A stretch of 64,000 nt of DNA from Curtobacterium sp. MCPF17_002 (lineage in GTDB: Bacteria; Actinomycetota; Actinomycetes; Actinomycetales; Microbacteriaceae): the NCBI RefSeq assembly GCF_003234115.2, contig NZ_CP126251.1, forward strand, positions 3,348,001-3,412,000, read 5' to 3'. A model generated the notes under the pieces. That model was not told where the DNA came from. It saw only the letters and a list, made by a program, of their open reading frames with translations, and did not search any database. The translations under genes were made by a program, and so were the position numbers. The stretch's first letter is position 1, and the number at the start of each line of letters is the position of its first letter. Below, piece after piece: positions 27,171 to 35,869 of the stretch.

Positions 27171-27758
27171 TCAGCGCGCGGCGGCCACCGTGCGGCGCTT
27201 CGCGAACATCGCGACCGCGTACTGCGCGCCCGCGAGCACGTGCCCGGCGGTGCCGAGGTACACGAACACCAGGGCGACGACCCGCACCCACGGCGCGTTC
27301 TCGTCGACGGTGTGCACGGCGGAGAAGAGCAGCACCGGCAGGCCGACGAACAGCAGCGCCGAACGGATCTTGCCGGTCCACGTGACGTCGAGGTCCGGGT
27401 TGCCGTGGAAGAGCACGCTCGAGAGCACGACGAGCACGAGGTCGACGAGCACCACGACGGCGACGACCCACCACGGCAGCAGCCCGACGAGCACGAGCGA
27501 CAGCACGATCGCGATGATGGCGAGCCGGTCCGCCACGGGGTCGAGCGACTTGCCGAGCTGCGACGTCTGGTCGAACCTCCGCGCGATGAAACCGTCCGCC
27601 CAGTCGCTCACGCCGAGGACGACGAGGGCGACGAGCGCCCAGCCGGGGTGACCGGCGACGACGAGGCCCACGAAGACCGGGATCAGCACGAACCGGAAGA
27701 GCGTGATCAGGTTCGGCCAGGTCTGCCAGTCGGGGCGCTGCCGCGCGGTGTCAGTCAT
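27171..27758 (-). CDS. CDP-alcohol phosphatidyltransferase (phosphatidylglycerophosphate synthase-like)
   Basis: A 195-residue integral membrane enzyme for phospholipid head-group transfer. The family signature D-x2-DG-x2-AR-x8-G-x3-D-x3-D is complete in SDWADGFIARRFDQTSQLGK followed by SLDPVADR. Five to six hydrophobic segments follow. The start MTDTARQRPDWQTWPNLITL at 27758 is chosen because TWPNLITLFRF is the usual N-terminus and TAGCCT (27772-27767) lies eight bases upstream. PgsA is the closest guess; cardiolipin or inositol-phosphate synthases of this fold cannot be excluded. Confidence 0.85.
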   Translation of the reverse strand: MTDTARQRPDWQTWPNLITLFRFVLIPVFVGLVVAGHPGWALVALVVLGVSDWADGFIARRFDQTSQLGKSLDPVADRLAIIAIVLSLVLVGLLPWWVVAVVVLVDLVLVVLSSVLFHGNPDLDVTWTGKIRSALLFVGLPVLLFSAVHTVDENAPWVRVVALVFVYLGTAGHVLAGAQYAVAMFAKRRTVAAAR

Positions 27759-28087
27759 CGCAGGCAAGGCTACCGGCTCACCAGTGCGGTGGGACGTCCC
27801 CCCGGAGCCGTGCATCGTTCTCGCCGTCGCGGTGCCGCGCCGGTTCCGGGTCGGGGGTGGGGTCGGAGCCCGGTGCGGGCTGGGTGGTGACTCGCCTGCG
27901 GGGTCGACCCGTGCCTCCAGGCCGTGCGTCCGTCTCGCCACCCTCAGCGGTCTGACGGACTGGAGGCGCGCCCTGCGACGCGTCGTCGGCTCGCGTCCAC
28001 GTGCCCACCAGCTGGTCCGTCTCGGGCGTCACCGGACCAGCTGGCCGATGCGCCCGACGGCTCATCGGCGGGCGGGGCCAGCCGTGT
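27759..28087. other. Intergenic region with an inverted pair of dispersed repeats
   Basis: About 330 bases without a convincing gene. It holds the promoter of the phosphatidyltransferase gene and two copies of the dispersed repeat in opposite orientation (27908-27924 and 27957-27970) separated by 32 bases. A minus-strand open frame at 27778-28065 (95 codons) lacks a ribosome site and conserved features, and its middle is made of the repeat pair. Confidence 0.55.
27908..27970. repeat. Inverted pair of dispersed CTGGAGGC repeats
   Basis: CCCGTGCCTCCAGGCCG and GGACTGGAGGCGCG face each other and could form a hairpin, with GCGTCCGTC and GACGGAC extending the stem inside. Confidence 0.7.
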
Positions 28088-28114
28088 GCACGCTGGGATG
28101 GAGATCCAGCGTGC
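28088..28114 (-). terminator. Hairpin downstream of the helicase-like gene
   Basis: GCACGCTGG and CCAGCGTGC pair around nine bases directly after the stop codon at 28115-28117. Confidence 0.6.
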
Positions 28115-31100
28115 TCATCGGCGTGCGGGGATCGGCGGGATCGAGATCTCCTGCGTGGCGCCGCGGTCGACGCCGAGCACGGCGGCGACGGTGTTCGCGA
28201 CGCGGTCCGGGTCGGAGAACAGCTGGAACGCGTGCACGCGCACGTAGTGCCAGCCGAGCCGGCGCAGCACCTCGGGCCGGAGCCGCAGCGACTCCCGCAG
28301 CGACCCCTTCACGAGCGACGCGTCGGTCTCGATCGTCACGCAGACCCCGCCGTGCGCGGCCACCAGGCCGAGCTTCCCGCGGTGGCCGAGCGCGACCGGG
28401 ATGCCGCGCATCTCGAGCCGGCGGGCCAGGTCGACGAGCAGCGGGTCGGAGTCGTCCGGCACGTACTCGGCGGTCGTGCGGGCACGGACCTCCGCGAGGA
28501 TCTCGGCCAGCGCGACGGTGCCGTGGCCCATCCGCTCGGCCTCGATGTCGGACGGCTGGAAGCACGTGACGATGACCATCGAGCGACGGGCGCGGGTCAT
28601 CGCGACCGCGAGCAGGCGCTCTCCACCGGGCTTGCCGAGCGGACCGAAGTCGCGCAGCACGCGACCGTGCGGTGTCCGGCCGTAGCCGATCGAGAACACG
28701 ACGCGGTCGCGGCTCTGGGCGACGGACTGCTCGAGCGTCGCGACGATGAAGGGCTCTGCGCGGTCCCCGATGACGAACTCGGTGAGGTCCTTGTGGCCCT
28801 GTGCCGCGGTGAGCACGGCCTGCTCGACCCGGACGGCGTGCTTCGCCGAGGCGGTGATGACCATGAGCGACTCGGTCGGCCGCGTGCGTGCGTGGTCCAT
28901 CACGAGTCGGACGACGCGGTCCACCTCGGCGTCGACGCTCTCGACGGCTCCGGACTCGGGGTCCGGCACGGCCTTGCCGTCGCTGACGTAGTCGAGCGCG
29001 ATGGAACCGTGTCCGAGGAACGACCCGGCCCACGGCAGCGACTCGATCCGACCGCCGTAGAAGCGGCGGTTGACGAGCTCGGCGAGGTCCTCGCCGCCGG
29101 CGCGGTACGACCGGGTGAGCGACAGCGTCGGCAGCAGGGTGGACAGCTTCGCGAGCGCGGAGTCGGCGTGGAAGCCGTCGAGCGTCTCCTCGTCGACCTG
29201 CAGTGCACGGTGCGCGGGGTCGACGGCGATCCGGAACGGCGACGGGGTCTGCGTGACCGGGTCGCCGAACACGACGGTCTGGCGGGCGCGGCGGACGGCA
29301 CCGACGGTCTCCGCGATGGTGACGGCGCCGGCGTCGACGAGGATGACCGTGTCGAACGGCATCGTGTCCGCGATCTGGGACACCTCGTACGGGCTCGCGA
29401 GCCAGACGGGGGCGATCGACCGGGACAGGTGCGGGGCGGAGTCCTGCAGGAGGCGCGAGCTGATCGCGCCCTCCTTGAGCTGGGTCTTGAGCGCCGTGGC
29501 TTCGTCCGGCCAGTCGACGAGCCCGACCTTCCAGTTCTCGGCGAGCTGCCACGCCAGGCCCTGGGAGACCCCGGCCGCGTGCGCGTCGTCGACGAGGCGG
29601 AAGTCGGCCTCGACCCGGTCGAGCATGTCGGTGTTCGCACCGAGCAGGGCCCGGTCGGACTCGAGCATCGTCTCGAGCGCCGACTGCCACCACGCGAGCT
29701 CGAGCTCGGCGGGCACGTGCGTGTCCGGGACGTGGCGGTTCGCCAGGTCGGTGATGAGCGGTTCGAGCTGCAGGTCACGGAGGGTCTGCATGAGCTCGGT
29801 GCGCTCCTGCAGGTTGTGCAGGACGTCCGACTCCTCCGCGAGGCGGGCGATCGTCGGGACGAGCTCGTCGATCGGCACGTTCGCCAGCTGGGTCTCACGC
29901 GATGCGCGGCCGAGGGGTTCGTCGAGGCGCGCGAGGTCCTCGACCACGTTCGAGAACAGCACCTGGACGTCCGCGATGCCGGTGGGGACCTCGGGGTTGA
30001 CGCCGGCGGCGACGTACCGCTGCCAGAGCACGCGCTGCTGCTGGACGCGGGTGAGCGCCTCGTGCACGTCGGACACGTGCACGCCGGGACGCACGTACTC
30101 GCGCGCCAGCTTCTTCAGGCGGCGACGGTTCGTCGCGGACATCGGGGCGCCCTCACCGCGCGGAGCGGTGGCGGCGACGAGCTCGGAGACCGACCGGTCG
30201 AAGACGACGGGCAGGAAGCGGTCGAGCGTGTCCCGGATCTCGGTGAGCAGGCGCAGGTAGATGCCGAGCTCGTTGATCGTCGTGAACTGCCGCATGTGCG
30301 TCGTCGCCACGAGGTCGTGGGCACGGCGGAGCAGCGTCGGCAGCCCGTCGGCGTCGAGGTCCTTCGCGGTCTTGTGGGCGCGCTGCGCTCCGTCGCTCGA
30401 GGAAAACTTCGCGCCGTACCAGGGCGAGTCGTCCGGGCCGTAGCGGAACTCACCGAGGTTCGCCGCGCTGACCATCGTCTCGGCGACGCGCGAGCGTCCC
30501 TCGACCATCGACGTCACCGAGGTCTTCGAGAGCCGAGCGGTGGTCGACGGCGGCACCGGCAGGAGCGAGAGCCGCGACAGTTCGACGAGGCAGTCGAGCA
30601 CGGAGACGCGGAAGTCCGGGTCCACGCGGGTCAGCGACCCGCGGTAGTCCTTGAGCACCTTGCGCAGCCGGACGAGGGCGTCGTCGACCTCGCGGAGGTT
30701 CGGGCGCGACGCCTTCTCGTTGCGCGCGATGGACCGCACGACGTCACGGCGGAGCGTGCCGGGCGTCACCGCGACCCCGGGCAGCTGGACCTCGGCGAAG
30801 CGGGCGGCGATGCCACGGAGGGTCGCGCGGCGGGGGCTCACGACGAGCACCCGCTTGTTCGCGGCGACGAGGCCGCCCAGCGCGTTCACGATCGTCTGCG
30901 TGCCACCGGTGCCCGGGAGGGTCTTCACGACGATCGAGTTACCGGCCGTGATCTGCGCGATCACGTTCTCCTGCTCGTCGTCGGCGTCGAGCAGGAGCGT
31001 GTCCGTCTCCGGGCTGCGCTCGTCCGACGGGGTCTGCTCGACCGGGTGGTAGGACTGCTCGACCTGCCACTTGGCGCTCGGGTTGCCGGCGAGGGCGTCG

Positions 31101-31837
31101 AGGACCGGGTGCGACAGGTCCTCGGTGTCCTCGACCATGCCGGTCGCGACCTCGGCGAACGTCGACACGACGAGGCGTGCGTGCACCGAGAAGCCCGGGA
31201 TGTGGGCGGTCAGGCCGCGCAGGCGGTCGATGACGGGGTTCGGCGTGAAGGAGCCGTCCTGCTGCGCCAGCGCCACGAAGGACTGGGCGTCGAGGATGAC
31301 GCCGAACTGCTCGTGCAGGGCGTCGGCGAGGCCGGGGTTGAGGACGGGTTCGCCGAGCAGGCGCACCTCGAAGTCGCGTCCGTGGCGACGGATGGCCAGC
31401 GGGCGGAGGAGCACCGGCCCGCGGAACTGCTCGTCGCCGTGCTTCCAGTCGGCCATGCCGATGCCGAGCTTCACGGCGTCGATGCCGCGCACGGTGGCGA
31501 GCTCGGTGCCCTTCGCCTCGACCTGCGCGGCGGCGATGCGGGCGGCACGGAGCGCGACCTCGTCACGGATGAGGCTGGAGAGCAGCGTGGTCTTGCCGGT
31601 GATGAACTGGGCGAGGCCACCGGGGTGCGTCGTGGAGAGCTCGATGCGGGCGCGCGGGTGGTCCGAGAAGTGGGTCAGCGGGCTCGTGCTGCCGACACCC
31701 GTCAGCTGCTTCCGCCACACGTCCCACACGGGCTCGGCGGCGTTGCCTGCCTGGAGGCGCGGATCACCCAGGCTGATCGCCTGCGGACTCGTGAGCTGCA
31801 GTTCCGGACGCAGGGTGCGGTCGGGTTCGTCACTCAC
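28115..31837 (-). CDS. Large helicase-like protein with degenerate Walker motifs and a C-terminal nuclease-like domain
   Basis: About 1240 residues with the layout of actinobacterial DUF4011-type superfamily I helicases: an N-terminal region (PVWDVWRKQLTGVGSTSPLT, HPGGLAQFITG), an AAA helicase core, and a C-terminal region resembling REase_MTES_1575/Vsr nucleases (VCVTIETDASLVKGSLRESL, LRPEVLRRLGWHYVRVHAF). Motif VI is normal (LLAVAMTRARRSMVIVT). Walker A reads LPGTGGTQT without the lysine, and motif II reads VILVDAGAV without the Asp-Glu pair, so ATP hydrolysis is doubtful. GTG at 31837 has AGGAAGAGA upstream; in-frame GTGs at 31969 and 31996 would add an acidic Gln-rich leader. Role unknown; relatives occur in genome defence. 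Confidence 0.8.
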   Translation of the reverse strand: MSDEPDRTLRPELQLTSPQAISLGDPRLQAGNAAEPVWDVWRKQLTGVGSTSPLTHFSDHPRARIELSTTHPGGLAQFITGKTTLLSSLIRDEVALRAARIAAAQVEAKGTELATVRGIDAVKLGIGMADWKHGDEQFRGPVLLRPLAIRRHGRDFEVRLLGEPVLNPGLADALHEQFGVILDAQSFVALAQQDGSFTPNPVIDRLRGLTAHIPGFSVHARLVVSTFAEVATGMVEDTEDLSHPVLDALAGNPSAKWQVEQSYHPVEQTPSDERSPETDTLLLDADDEQENVIAQITAGNSIVVKTLPGTGGTQTIVNALGGLVAANKRVLVVSPRRATLRGIAARFAEVQLPGVAVTPGTLRRDVVRSIARNEKASRPNLREVDDALVRLRKVLKDYRGSLTRVDPDFRVSVLDCLVELSRLSLLPVPPSTTARLSKTSVTSMVEGRSRVAETMVSAANLGEFRYGPDDSPWYGAKFSSSDGAQRAHKTAKDLDADGLPTLLRRAHDLVATTHMRQFTTINELGIYLRLLTEIRDTLDRFLPVVFDRSVSELVAATAPRGEGAPMSATNRRRLKKLAREYVRPGVHVSDVHEALTRVQQQRVLWQRYVAAGVNPEVPTGIADVQVLFSNVVEDLARLDEPLGRASRETQLANVPIDELVPTIARLAEESDVLHNLQERTELMQTLRDLQLEPLITDLANRHVPDTHVPAELELAWWQSALETMLESDRALLGANTDMLDRVEADFRLVDDAHAAGVSQGLAWQLAENWKVGLVDWPDEATALKTQLKEGAISSRLLQDSAPHLSRSIAPVWLASPYEVSQIADTMPFDTVILVDAGAVTIAETVGAVRRARQTVVFGDPVTQTPSPFRIAVDPAHRALQVDEETLDGFHADSALAKLSTLLPTLSLTRSYRAGGEDLAELVNRRFYGGRIESLPWAGSFLGHGSIALDYVSDGKAVPDPESGAVESVDAEVDRVVRLVMDHARTRPTESLMVITASAKHAVRVEQAVLTAAQGHKDLTEFVIGDRAEPFIVATLEQSVAQSRDRVVFSIGYGRTPHGRVLRDFGPLGKPGGERLLAVAMTRARRSMVIVTCFQPSDIEAERMGHGTVALAEILAEVRARTTAEYVPDDSDPLLVDLARRLEMRGIPVALGHRGKLGLVAAHGGVCVTIETDASLVKGSLRESLRLRPEVLRRLGWHYVRVHAFQLFSDPDRVANTVAAVLGVDRGATQEISIPPIPARR
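31750..31763 (+). repeat. Dispersed CTGGAGGC repeat copy in the 5' part of the helicase-like gene
   Basis: GCCTGGAGGCGCGG lies about 25 codons into the gene, antisense, and encodes DPRLQAG in the variable N-terminus. Confidence 0.75.
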
Positions 31838-32099
31838 GACGGTCTCTTCCTGCTGCCCCGACTGGTCCTGCTCCCCCTGCTGGTCGTGCTGTTCGTTCCG
31901 GTCGTCTCCGGGCGCGACAGCACCCTCGACGCGGACGTCGTCGTTCACGTCGTCCCCGCCGTCGGTCACCCTGTCCGCTCGCCACACATCCGACACTGTA
32001 GGCGGGATCGGGCCTCCTCTCTGGCAATGAACCGAGGTTTCGGGGTTTCCGGGCCGGCCCGATGCGATCCCGGGCGAGGCGATGTGGTACCAACGGGGC

Positions 32100-32972
32100 A
32101 TGGCCATCGACGACCGCTCCGCTCCGTCCACCCCCGTGCCGAACCGGCGTCGATCGGTCCCCGCCGAGATCTCACGCTCGTGGTTGCTCGTCTCGGGCAC
32201 GGCGTCAGACCGGTTCGAGCGGGCCCAGCGCTCCCGCGCCGACCAGATCATCCTCGACATCGAGGACGCCGTCGACCCCGCCGCGAAGCCCGGCGCGCGG
32301 AACACCGTGGCCTCGTGGCTGGCCGGCGGCGGTGAGGCCTGGGTGCGGATCAACGACGTCACCACGGACTTCTGGGCCGACGACGTCGAGGAGCTCCGCG
32401 GGCTGCCCGGCCTGCAGGGCGTGATGCTCGCGAAGACCGAGTCCCCGGCGCAGGTCACCGACACGTGGCACCGCCTCGGCGGGCAGACCCCCGTGATCGC
32501 GCTCGTCGAGTCCGCCCTCGGCATCGAGGAGTCCGTCTCGATCGCCCGGGCGAAGGGCGCGTTCCGCCTGGCCTTCGGCTCCGGCGACTACCGCCGCGAC
32601 ACCGGCACGAGCGCCGACACGCTGGCGATGGCCTACCCGCGGTCGAAGCTCGTCGTCGCCTCCCGCGTGGGCGACCTGCCGGGCCCGATCGACGGCCCCA
32701 CCGTCGGCTCGTCGCACCCGATCCTCCGCGAGCAGTCGCAGGTCGCCGTGTCGCTCGGCCTGACCGGCAAGCTCTGCCTCGACACCGAGCAGCTCCCCGT
32801 GATCAACGAGGTCATCTCGCCGACGCCCACCGACGTCGCCTGGGCGCAGGACTTCCTCGACGACTTCGAGGCCCGCGGCAGGGTCATCCGCGACGGTTCG
32901 GACCTGCCGCGGCTCGGTCGTGCGCAGAAGATCCAGCGCCTCGCACAGGCGTTCGGCGTCGAGGCACGGTAG
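32100..32972 (+). CDS. HpcH/HpaI aldolase / citrate lyase beta (CitE)-like protein
   Basis: A 290-residue TIM-barrel lyase. SWLLVSGTASDRFERAQRSR is followed by ADQIILDIEDAVDP (metal-binding Glu/Asp), EAWVRINDVTTDFWADDVEE, VMLAKTESPAQV, IALVESALGIEES and LAFGSGDYRRDTG, all standard CitE-like motifs. Members cleave or form C-C bonds of acyl-CoA or oxo-acids; the substrate is unknown. I use the ATG at 32100; TACCAA six bases upstream may be a leaderless promoter. An in-frame ATG at 32082 is possible. No citrate lyase alpha or gamma gene is nearby. Confidence 0.85.
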   Translation: MAIDDRSAPSTPVPNRRRSVPAEISRSWLLVSGTASDRFERAQRSRADQIILDIEDAVDPAAKPGARNTVASWLAGGGEAWVRINDVTTDFWADDVEELRGLPGLQGVMLAKTESPAQVTDTWHRLGGQTPVIALVESALGIEESVSIARAKGAFRLAFGSGDYRRDTGTSADTLAMAYPRSKLVVASRVGDLPGPIDGPTVGSSHPILREQSQVAVSLGLTGKLCLDTEQLPVINEVISPTPTDVAWAQDFLDDFEARGRVIRDGSDLPRLGRAQKIQRLAQAFGVEAR

Positions 32973-32981
32973 GACGGTCCC

Positions 32982-33452
32982 ATGACCTGGTCGAACGTCC
33001 CCGGCGGACCGCCGCAGTCCTCCCCCTCTGGCAGCTCGGACGCGCAGCGTGCCGCGTGGGAGCAGGGCGGCACCACGCTGTTCCCGGCAGCGAAGCTCGC
33101 CGACCGCATCTCCACCGTGCTCCTGCTGGCGTTCGGCACCGTGATGACGGTCGTCACCGCGATCGTCGGCATCATCGCGGTGATCTCCGCCACGGCCACG
33201 TGCGACGCGTCCACCGGCTGCTCCCCGGGGGCGTACTTCGGCGGCGCGGCGATCGCGGTCAGCGGTGCGTTCGTGATCGGCGTCGCGACGGTCGTCCTCG
33301 CGGTCGGCGCCTGGATCCGTCGGCGGAGCTCGTGGTGGATCGCCGCGATCGGCTTCGTGCTCGCGATCGCCTGCATCACGTGGGGCGGGATCGTCTTCGC
33401 GGGAGCCACCGACGCGGGGACGACGTCCAGCTCCGTCGGCAGCACCGCCTGA
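32982..33452 (+). CDS. Small membrane protein, function unknown
   Basis: A 156-residue protein with three hydrophobic helices (about 44-70 VLLLAFGTVMTVVTAIVGII, 83-108 GGAAIAVSGAFVIGVATVVL, 115-140 WIAAIGFVLAIACITWGGIV) and a Pro/Ser-rich cytoplasmic N-terminus. Two cysteines in CDASTGC lie in the loop after the first helix. It starts nine bases after the CitE-like gene and is probably co-transcribed. I do not recognise a function. Confidence 0.75.
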   Translation: MTWSNVPGGPPQSSPSGSSDAQRAAWEQGGTTLFPAAKLADRISTVLLLAFGTVMTVVTAIVGIIAVISATATCDASTGCSPGAYFGGAAIAVSGAFVIGVATVVLAVGAWIRRRSSWWIAAIGFVLAIACITWGGIVFAGATDAGTTSSSVGSTA

Positions 33453-33528
33453 CGTGAGCGGGCGCATCCGGCTCGGAACGACATCGCCTGGGTCGCATGC
33501 GCGGCGGTGGACGCGACCGGACGGCGGC

Positions 33529-33564
33529 CTGGAGGCGCGGGTCGGGCCCGCACCGTGCCTCCAG
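33529..33564 (+). terminator. Hairpin built from an inverted pair of dispersed repeats
   Basis: CTGGAGGCGCGG pairs with CCGTGCCTCCAG (one G-T pair) around GTCGGGCCCGCA. It lies between two plus-strand genes and just before the TAGCGT -10 of the second. Confidence 0.75.
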
Positions 33565-33576
33565 TCCGCATCGGGG

Positions 33577-33582
33577 TAGCGT
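33577..33582 (+). promoter_or_regulatory. -10 element TAGCGT (leaderless start)
   Basis: TAGCGT ends seven bases before the ATG at 33590 of the FAD monooxygenase gene; no Shine-Dalgarno is visible. Confidence 0.55.
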
Positions 33583-33589
33583 CCAGGGC

Positions 33590-34869
33590 ATGGTGACGGT
33601 CTCGCGGACGAGCGTCGCGGTGGTCGGCGGCGGCCCCGCGGGGGTGGTCCTCGGCCTGCTGCTGGCCCGGGCCGGCATCGCGGTGCGGGTGGTCGAGAAG
33701 CACGACGACTTCAACCGCGACTTCCGCGGCGACACGGTGCACGCCTCCACGATCCGACTGCTCGACGAACTCGGGCTCGGCGATCGGTTCCGAGCGCTGC
33801 CGCAGTCGCGGCTCGACGACTTCTCGCTGCCGATACCGGACGGCTCCCGGGCGCTGCTCGGCGACTTCTCACGCCTCCGCCCGCCGTACGACCACGTCGC
33901 GATGGTGCCGCAGTGGGACCTGCTCGACATGCTCGTCACCGCCGCCCACGAGGAGCCGTCGTTCACGATCTCGATGGGCCTCGCGGCCACCGGCACGATC
34001 GAGGAGAACGGCGTCGTCACGGGCGTGCACCTGCGGCCGTACCGCGACCCCGACGGCGAGCACGAGGAGCTCCGCGCCGACCTCGTCATCGCCTGCGACG
34101 GCCGCGACTCGGTCCTGCGGAGCGCCGCCCGGCTCCGACCCCGCTCGTTCCCGGTGCCGTTCGACACGTGGTGGTTCCGGCTCCCCCGTGCACCCGGCGA
34201 CGCCGCGACCGCCCTCGTGCCGGCGTTCTCCGGCACCGACGTGATGCTGAGCTTCCCGCGGCCGGACTACCACCAGGTCGCGTACTTCGCGCCGAAGGGC
34301 TCCGACGACGCACTCCGGGCGGAGGGCGTCGGACGTTCCGCGCCCGCGTCGCCCGGCTCCGTCCGGACTTCGCGGACCGCGTGGACACGATCGGGTCGAT
34401 GGACGACGTGCACGTGCTCGACGTGCGGATGGACCGGCTCGGCCGGTGGTGGCGACCGGGGCTGCTCTGCATCGGGGACGCCGCGCACGCGATGTCCCCG
34501 GCAGGCGGGGTCGGCATCAACCTGGCGGTGCAGGACGCCGTGGCGACGGCGGCGATCCTGGTGCCCGCACTCCGGCGCGGACTGCGCGGAGCCGGACTCG
34601 ACGGCGCGCTCGCCGCGGTCCAGCGGCGCCGCTCGGTGCCGGCGGTGATCGTCCAGGCGGCACAGGCGATGCTGCACCGGGTGGTGTTCGAACGGGCCTT
34701 CACCGGTGCGCTGCAGTCCGGACCGCCGAAGCTGCCGGTGCTGCTCGCTCGGTGGGTGCCGCCGGTGCGGGGTGTCTACGCCAGGGGCATCGCGTTCGGC
34801 CCGCTCCCCGAGCACGCGCCGGCGTGGGCGCGGCGGGAGGGCGGCACGGGCCGCGACCACGCTCCCTGA
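33590..34869 (+). pseudogene. FAD-dependent monooxygenase interrupted by a frameshift
   Basis: The two halves of one flavoprotein hydroxylase lie in different frames. The first (33590 to about 34330) carries VAVVGGGPAGVVLGLLLARA (dinucleotide-binding fold) and DLVIACDGRDSVLR (DG motif). The second (about 34333-34869) carries RARVARLRPDFADRVDT, then GLLCIGDAAHAMSPAGGVGI (GD motif). The switch lies within 34328-34335, where one base seems to be missing (GTC-GG-ACG). Corrected, the protein would be about 425 residues. It resembles PheA/TfdB/UbiH-type hydroxylases of aromatic compounds. Either a true inactivated gene or a sequencing error. Confidence 0.8.
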
Positions 34870-34890
34870 GCGTGACGGCTCGTCCCGGCG

Positions 34891-34896
34891 CATGCT
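34891..34896 (+). promoter_or_regulatory. -10 element CATGCT before the aldo/keto reductase gene
   Basis: CATGCT ends six bases before the ATG at 34903, the leaderless spacing seen at neighbouring genes. Confidence 0.4.
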
Positions 34897-34902
34897 GGGC
34901 CC

Positions 34903-35781
34903 ATGAAGCAACGAGTCATCGGAGACGTGTCGGTCAGTGCCATCGGACTGGGCGGGATGCCCATGTCCATCGAGGGACGCCCGGACGAACGGCAGTCGAT
35001 CGCCACGATCCACGCCGCACTCGAGGCCGGGGTCACCCTCATCGACACCGCCGACGCGTACCACCTGGCCGCCCACGACGAGGTGGGACACAACGAATCA
35101 CTCATCGCGAAGGCGGTGCGGGAGTACCACGGCGACACGTCCGAGGTCCTCATCGCGACGAAGGGCGGACACCTCCGGCCCGAAGCCGGCGCCTGGGCGA
35201 AGAACGGACGCCCGGAGTACCTCAAGGAGGCCGCGAAGGCATCGGCGAAGCGTCTCGGCGTCGAGCAGATCGGGCTGTACCAGTTCCACCGACCGGACCC
35301 GGACGTGCCCTACGCGGACTCGGTCGGCGCACTCGGTGAGCTCCTCGACGAGGGTGTCATCCGGATGGCCGGCATCTCGAACGCCGACCCCGACCAGATC
35401 CGCACGGCGAACGAGGTGCTCGACGGGCGCCTGGCGTCGGTGCAGAACCAGTACTCGCCGAAGTTCCGGTCGAGCGAGCCCGAACTCGCGCTCTGCGACG
35501 AGCTCGGCATCGCGTTCCTGCCGTGGAGCCCCCTCGGCGGCATCGCGAACGCGGCGGCCCTCGGCACCGCGTACGAGGACTTCGCCTACATCGCTCGTGA
35601 CCGCGGGGTCAGTCCGCAGGTGATCGCGCTGGCGTGGGAGCTGCAGAAGAGCGACGTGGTCGTGCCGATCCCCGGCGCGTCCCGTCCGCAGTCGATCCTC
35701 GACTCGGTGACGGCCGCCACCATCAGGCTGCGTCCGGAGGACGTCGCCCGACTGGACGCGTCGCAGCCGGCGGCCGTCTGA
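34903..35781 (+). CDS. Aldo/keto reductase
   Basis: A 292-residue NADPH-dependent reductase of carbonyl compounds. The catalytic tetrad is visible: Asp in TLIDTADAYHLA, with the Tyr in the same segment, Lys in VLIATKGGHLRPE, and His in LYQFHRPDPDVPY. NADPH-site segments are VVPIPGASRPQSILDSV. The N-terminus KQRVIGDVSVSAIGLGGMPM is typical. The substrate is unknown. It lies between a damaged monooxygenase gene and a quinone reductase, perhaps a loose redox-stress set. Confidence 0.9.
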   Translation: MKQRVIGDVSVSAIGLGGMPMSIEGRPDERQSIATIHAALEAGVTLIDTADAYHLAAHDEVGHNESLIAKAVREYHGDTSEVLIATKGGHLRPEAGAWAKNGRPEYLKEAAKASAKRLGVEQIGLYQFHRPDPDVPYADSVGALGELLDEGVIRMAGISNADPDQIRTANEVLDGRLASVQNQYSPKFRSSEPELALCDELGIAFLPWSPLGGIANAAALGTAYEDFAYIARDRGVSPQVIALAWELQKSDVVVPIPGASRPQSILDSVTAATIRLRPEDVARLDASQPAAV

Positions 35782-35788
35782 CCGACGC

Positions 35789-35820
35789 GCCCCGCGCCTC
35801 CCGGCCTGGAGGCACGGGGC
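35789..35820 (+). terminator. Hairpin built from dispersed repeat arms
   Basis: GCCCCGCGCCTCC and GGAGGCACGGGGC pair around CGGCCT, eight bases after the aldo/keto reductase stop. The right side is GGCCTGGAGGCACGG, a repeat copy. Confidence 0.8.
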
Positions 35821-35856
35821 GGGATCCGTCTGTCGGCTCGCGTCGGCCACGTCGCG

Positions 35857-35862
35857 TACGGT
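35857..35862 (+). promoter_or_regulatory. -10 element TACGGT before the quinone oxidoreductase gene
   Basis: TACGGT ends seven bases before the ATG at 35870, indicating a leaderless message. Confidence 0.6.
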
Positions 35863-35869
35863 CGAGGGC

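Noticed and set aside
27778..28065. 95-codon minus-strand frame upstream of the phosphatidyltransferase gene
   Set aside because: No ribosome site or promoter, Pro/Arg/Gly/Asp-rich composition, and its middle is the inverted repeat pair.
28001..32335. Very long plus-strand open frame (about 1440 codons) opposite the helicase-like gene
   Set aside because: It is the high-GC antisense shadow of that gene: composition is Arg/Gly/Asp/Val-rich with no domains, while the minus strand shows clear helicase motifs.
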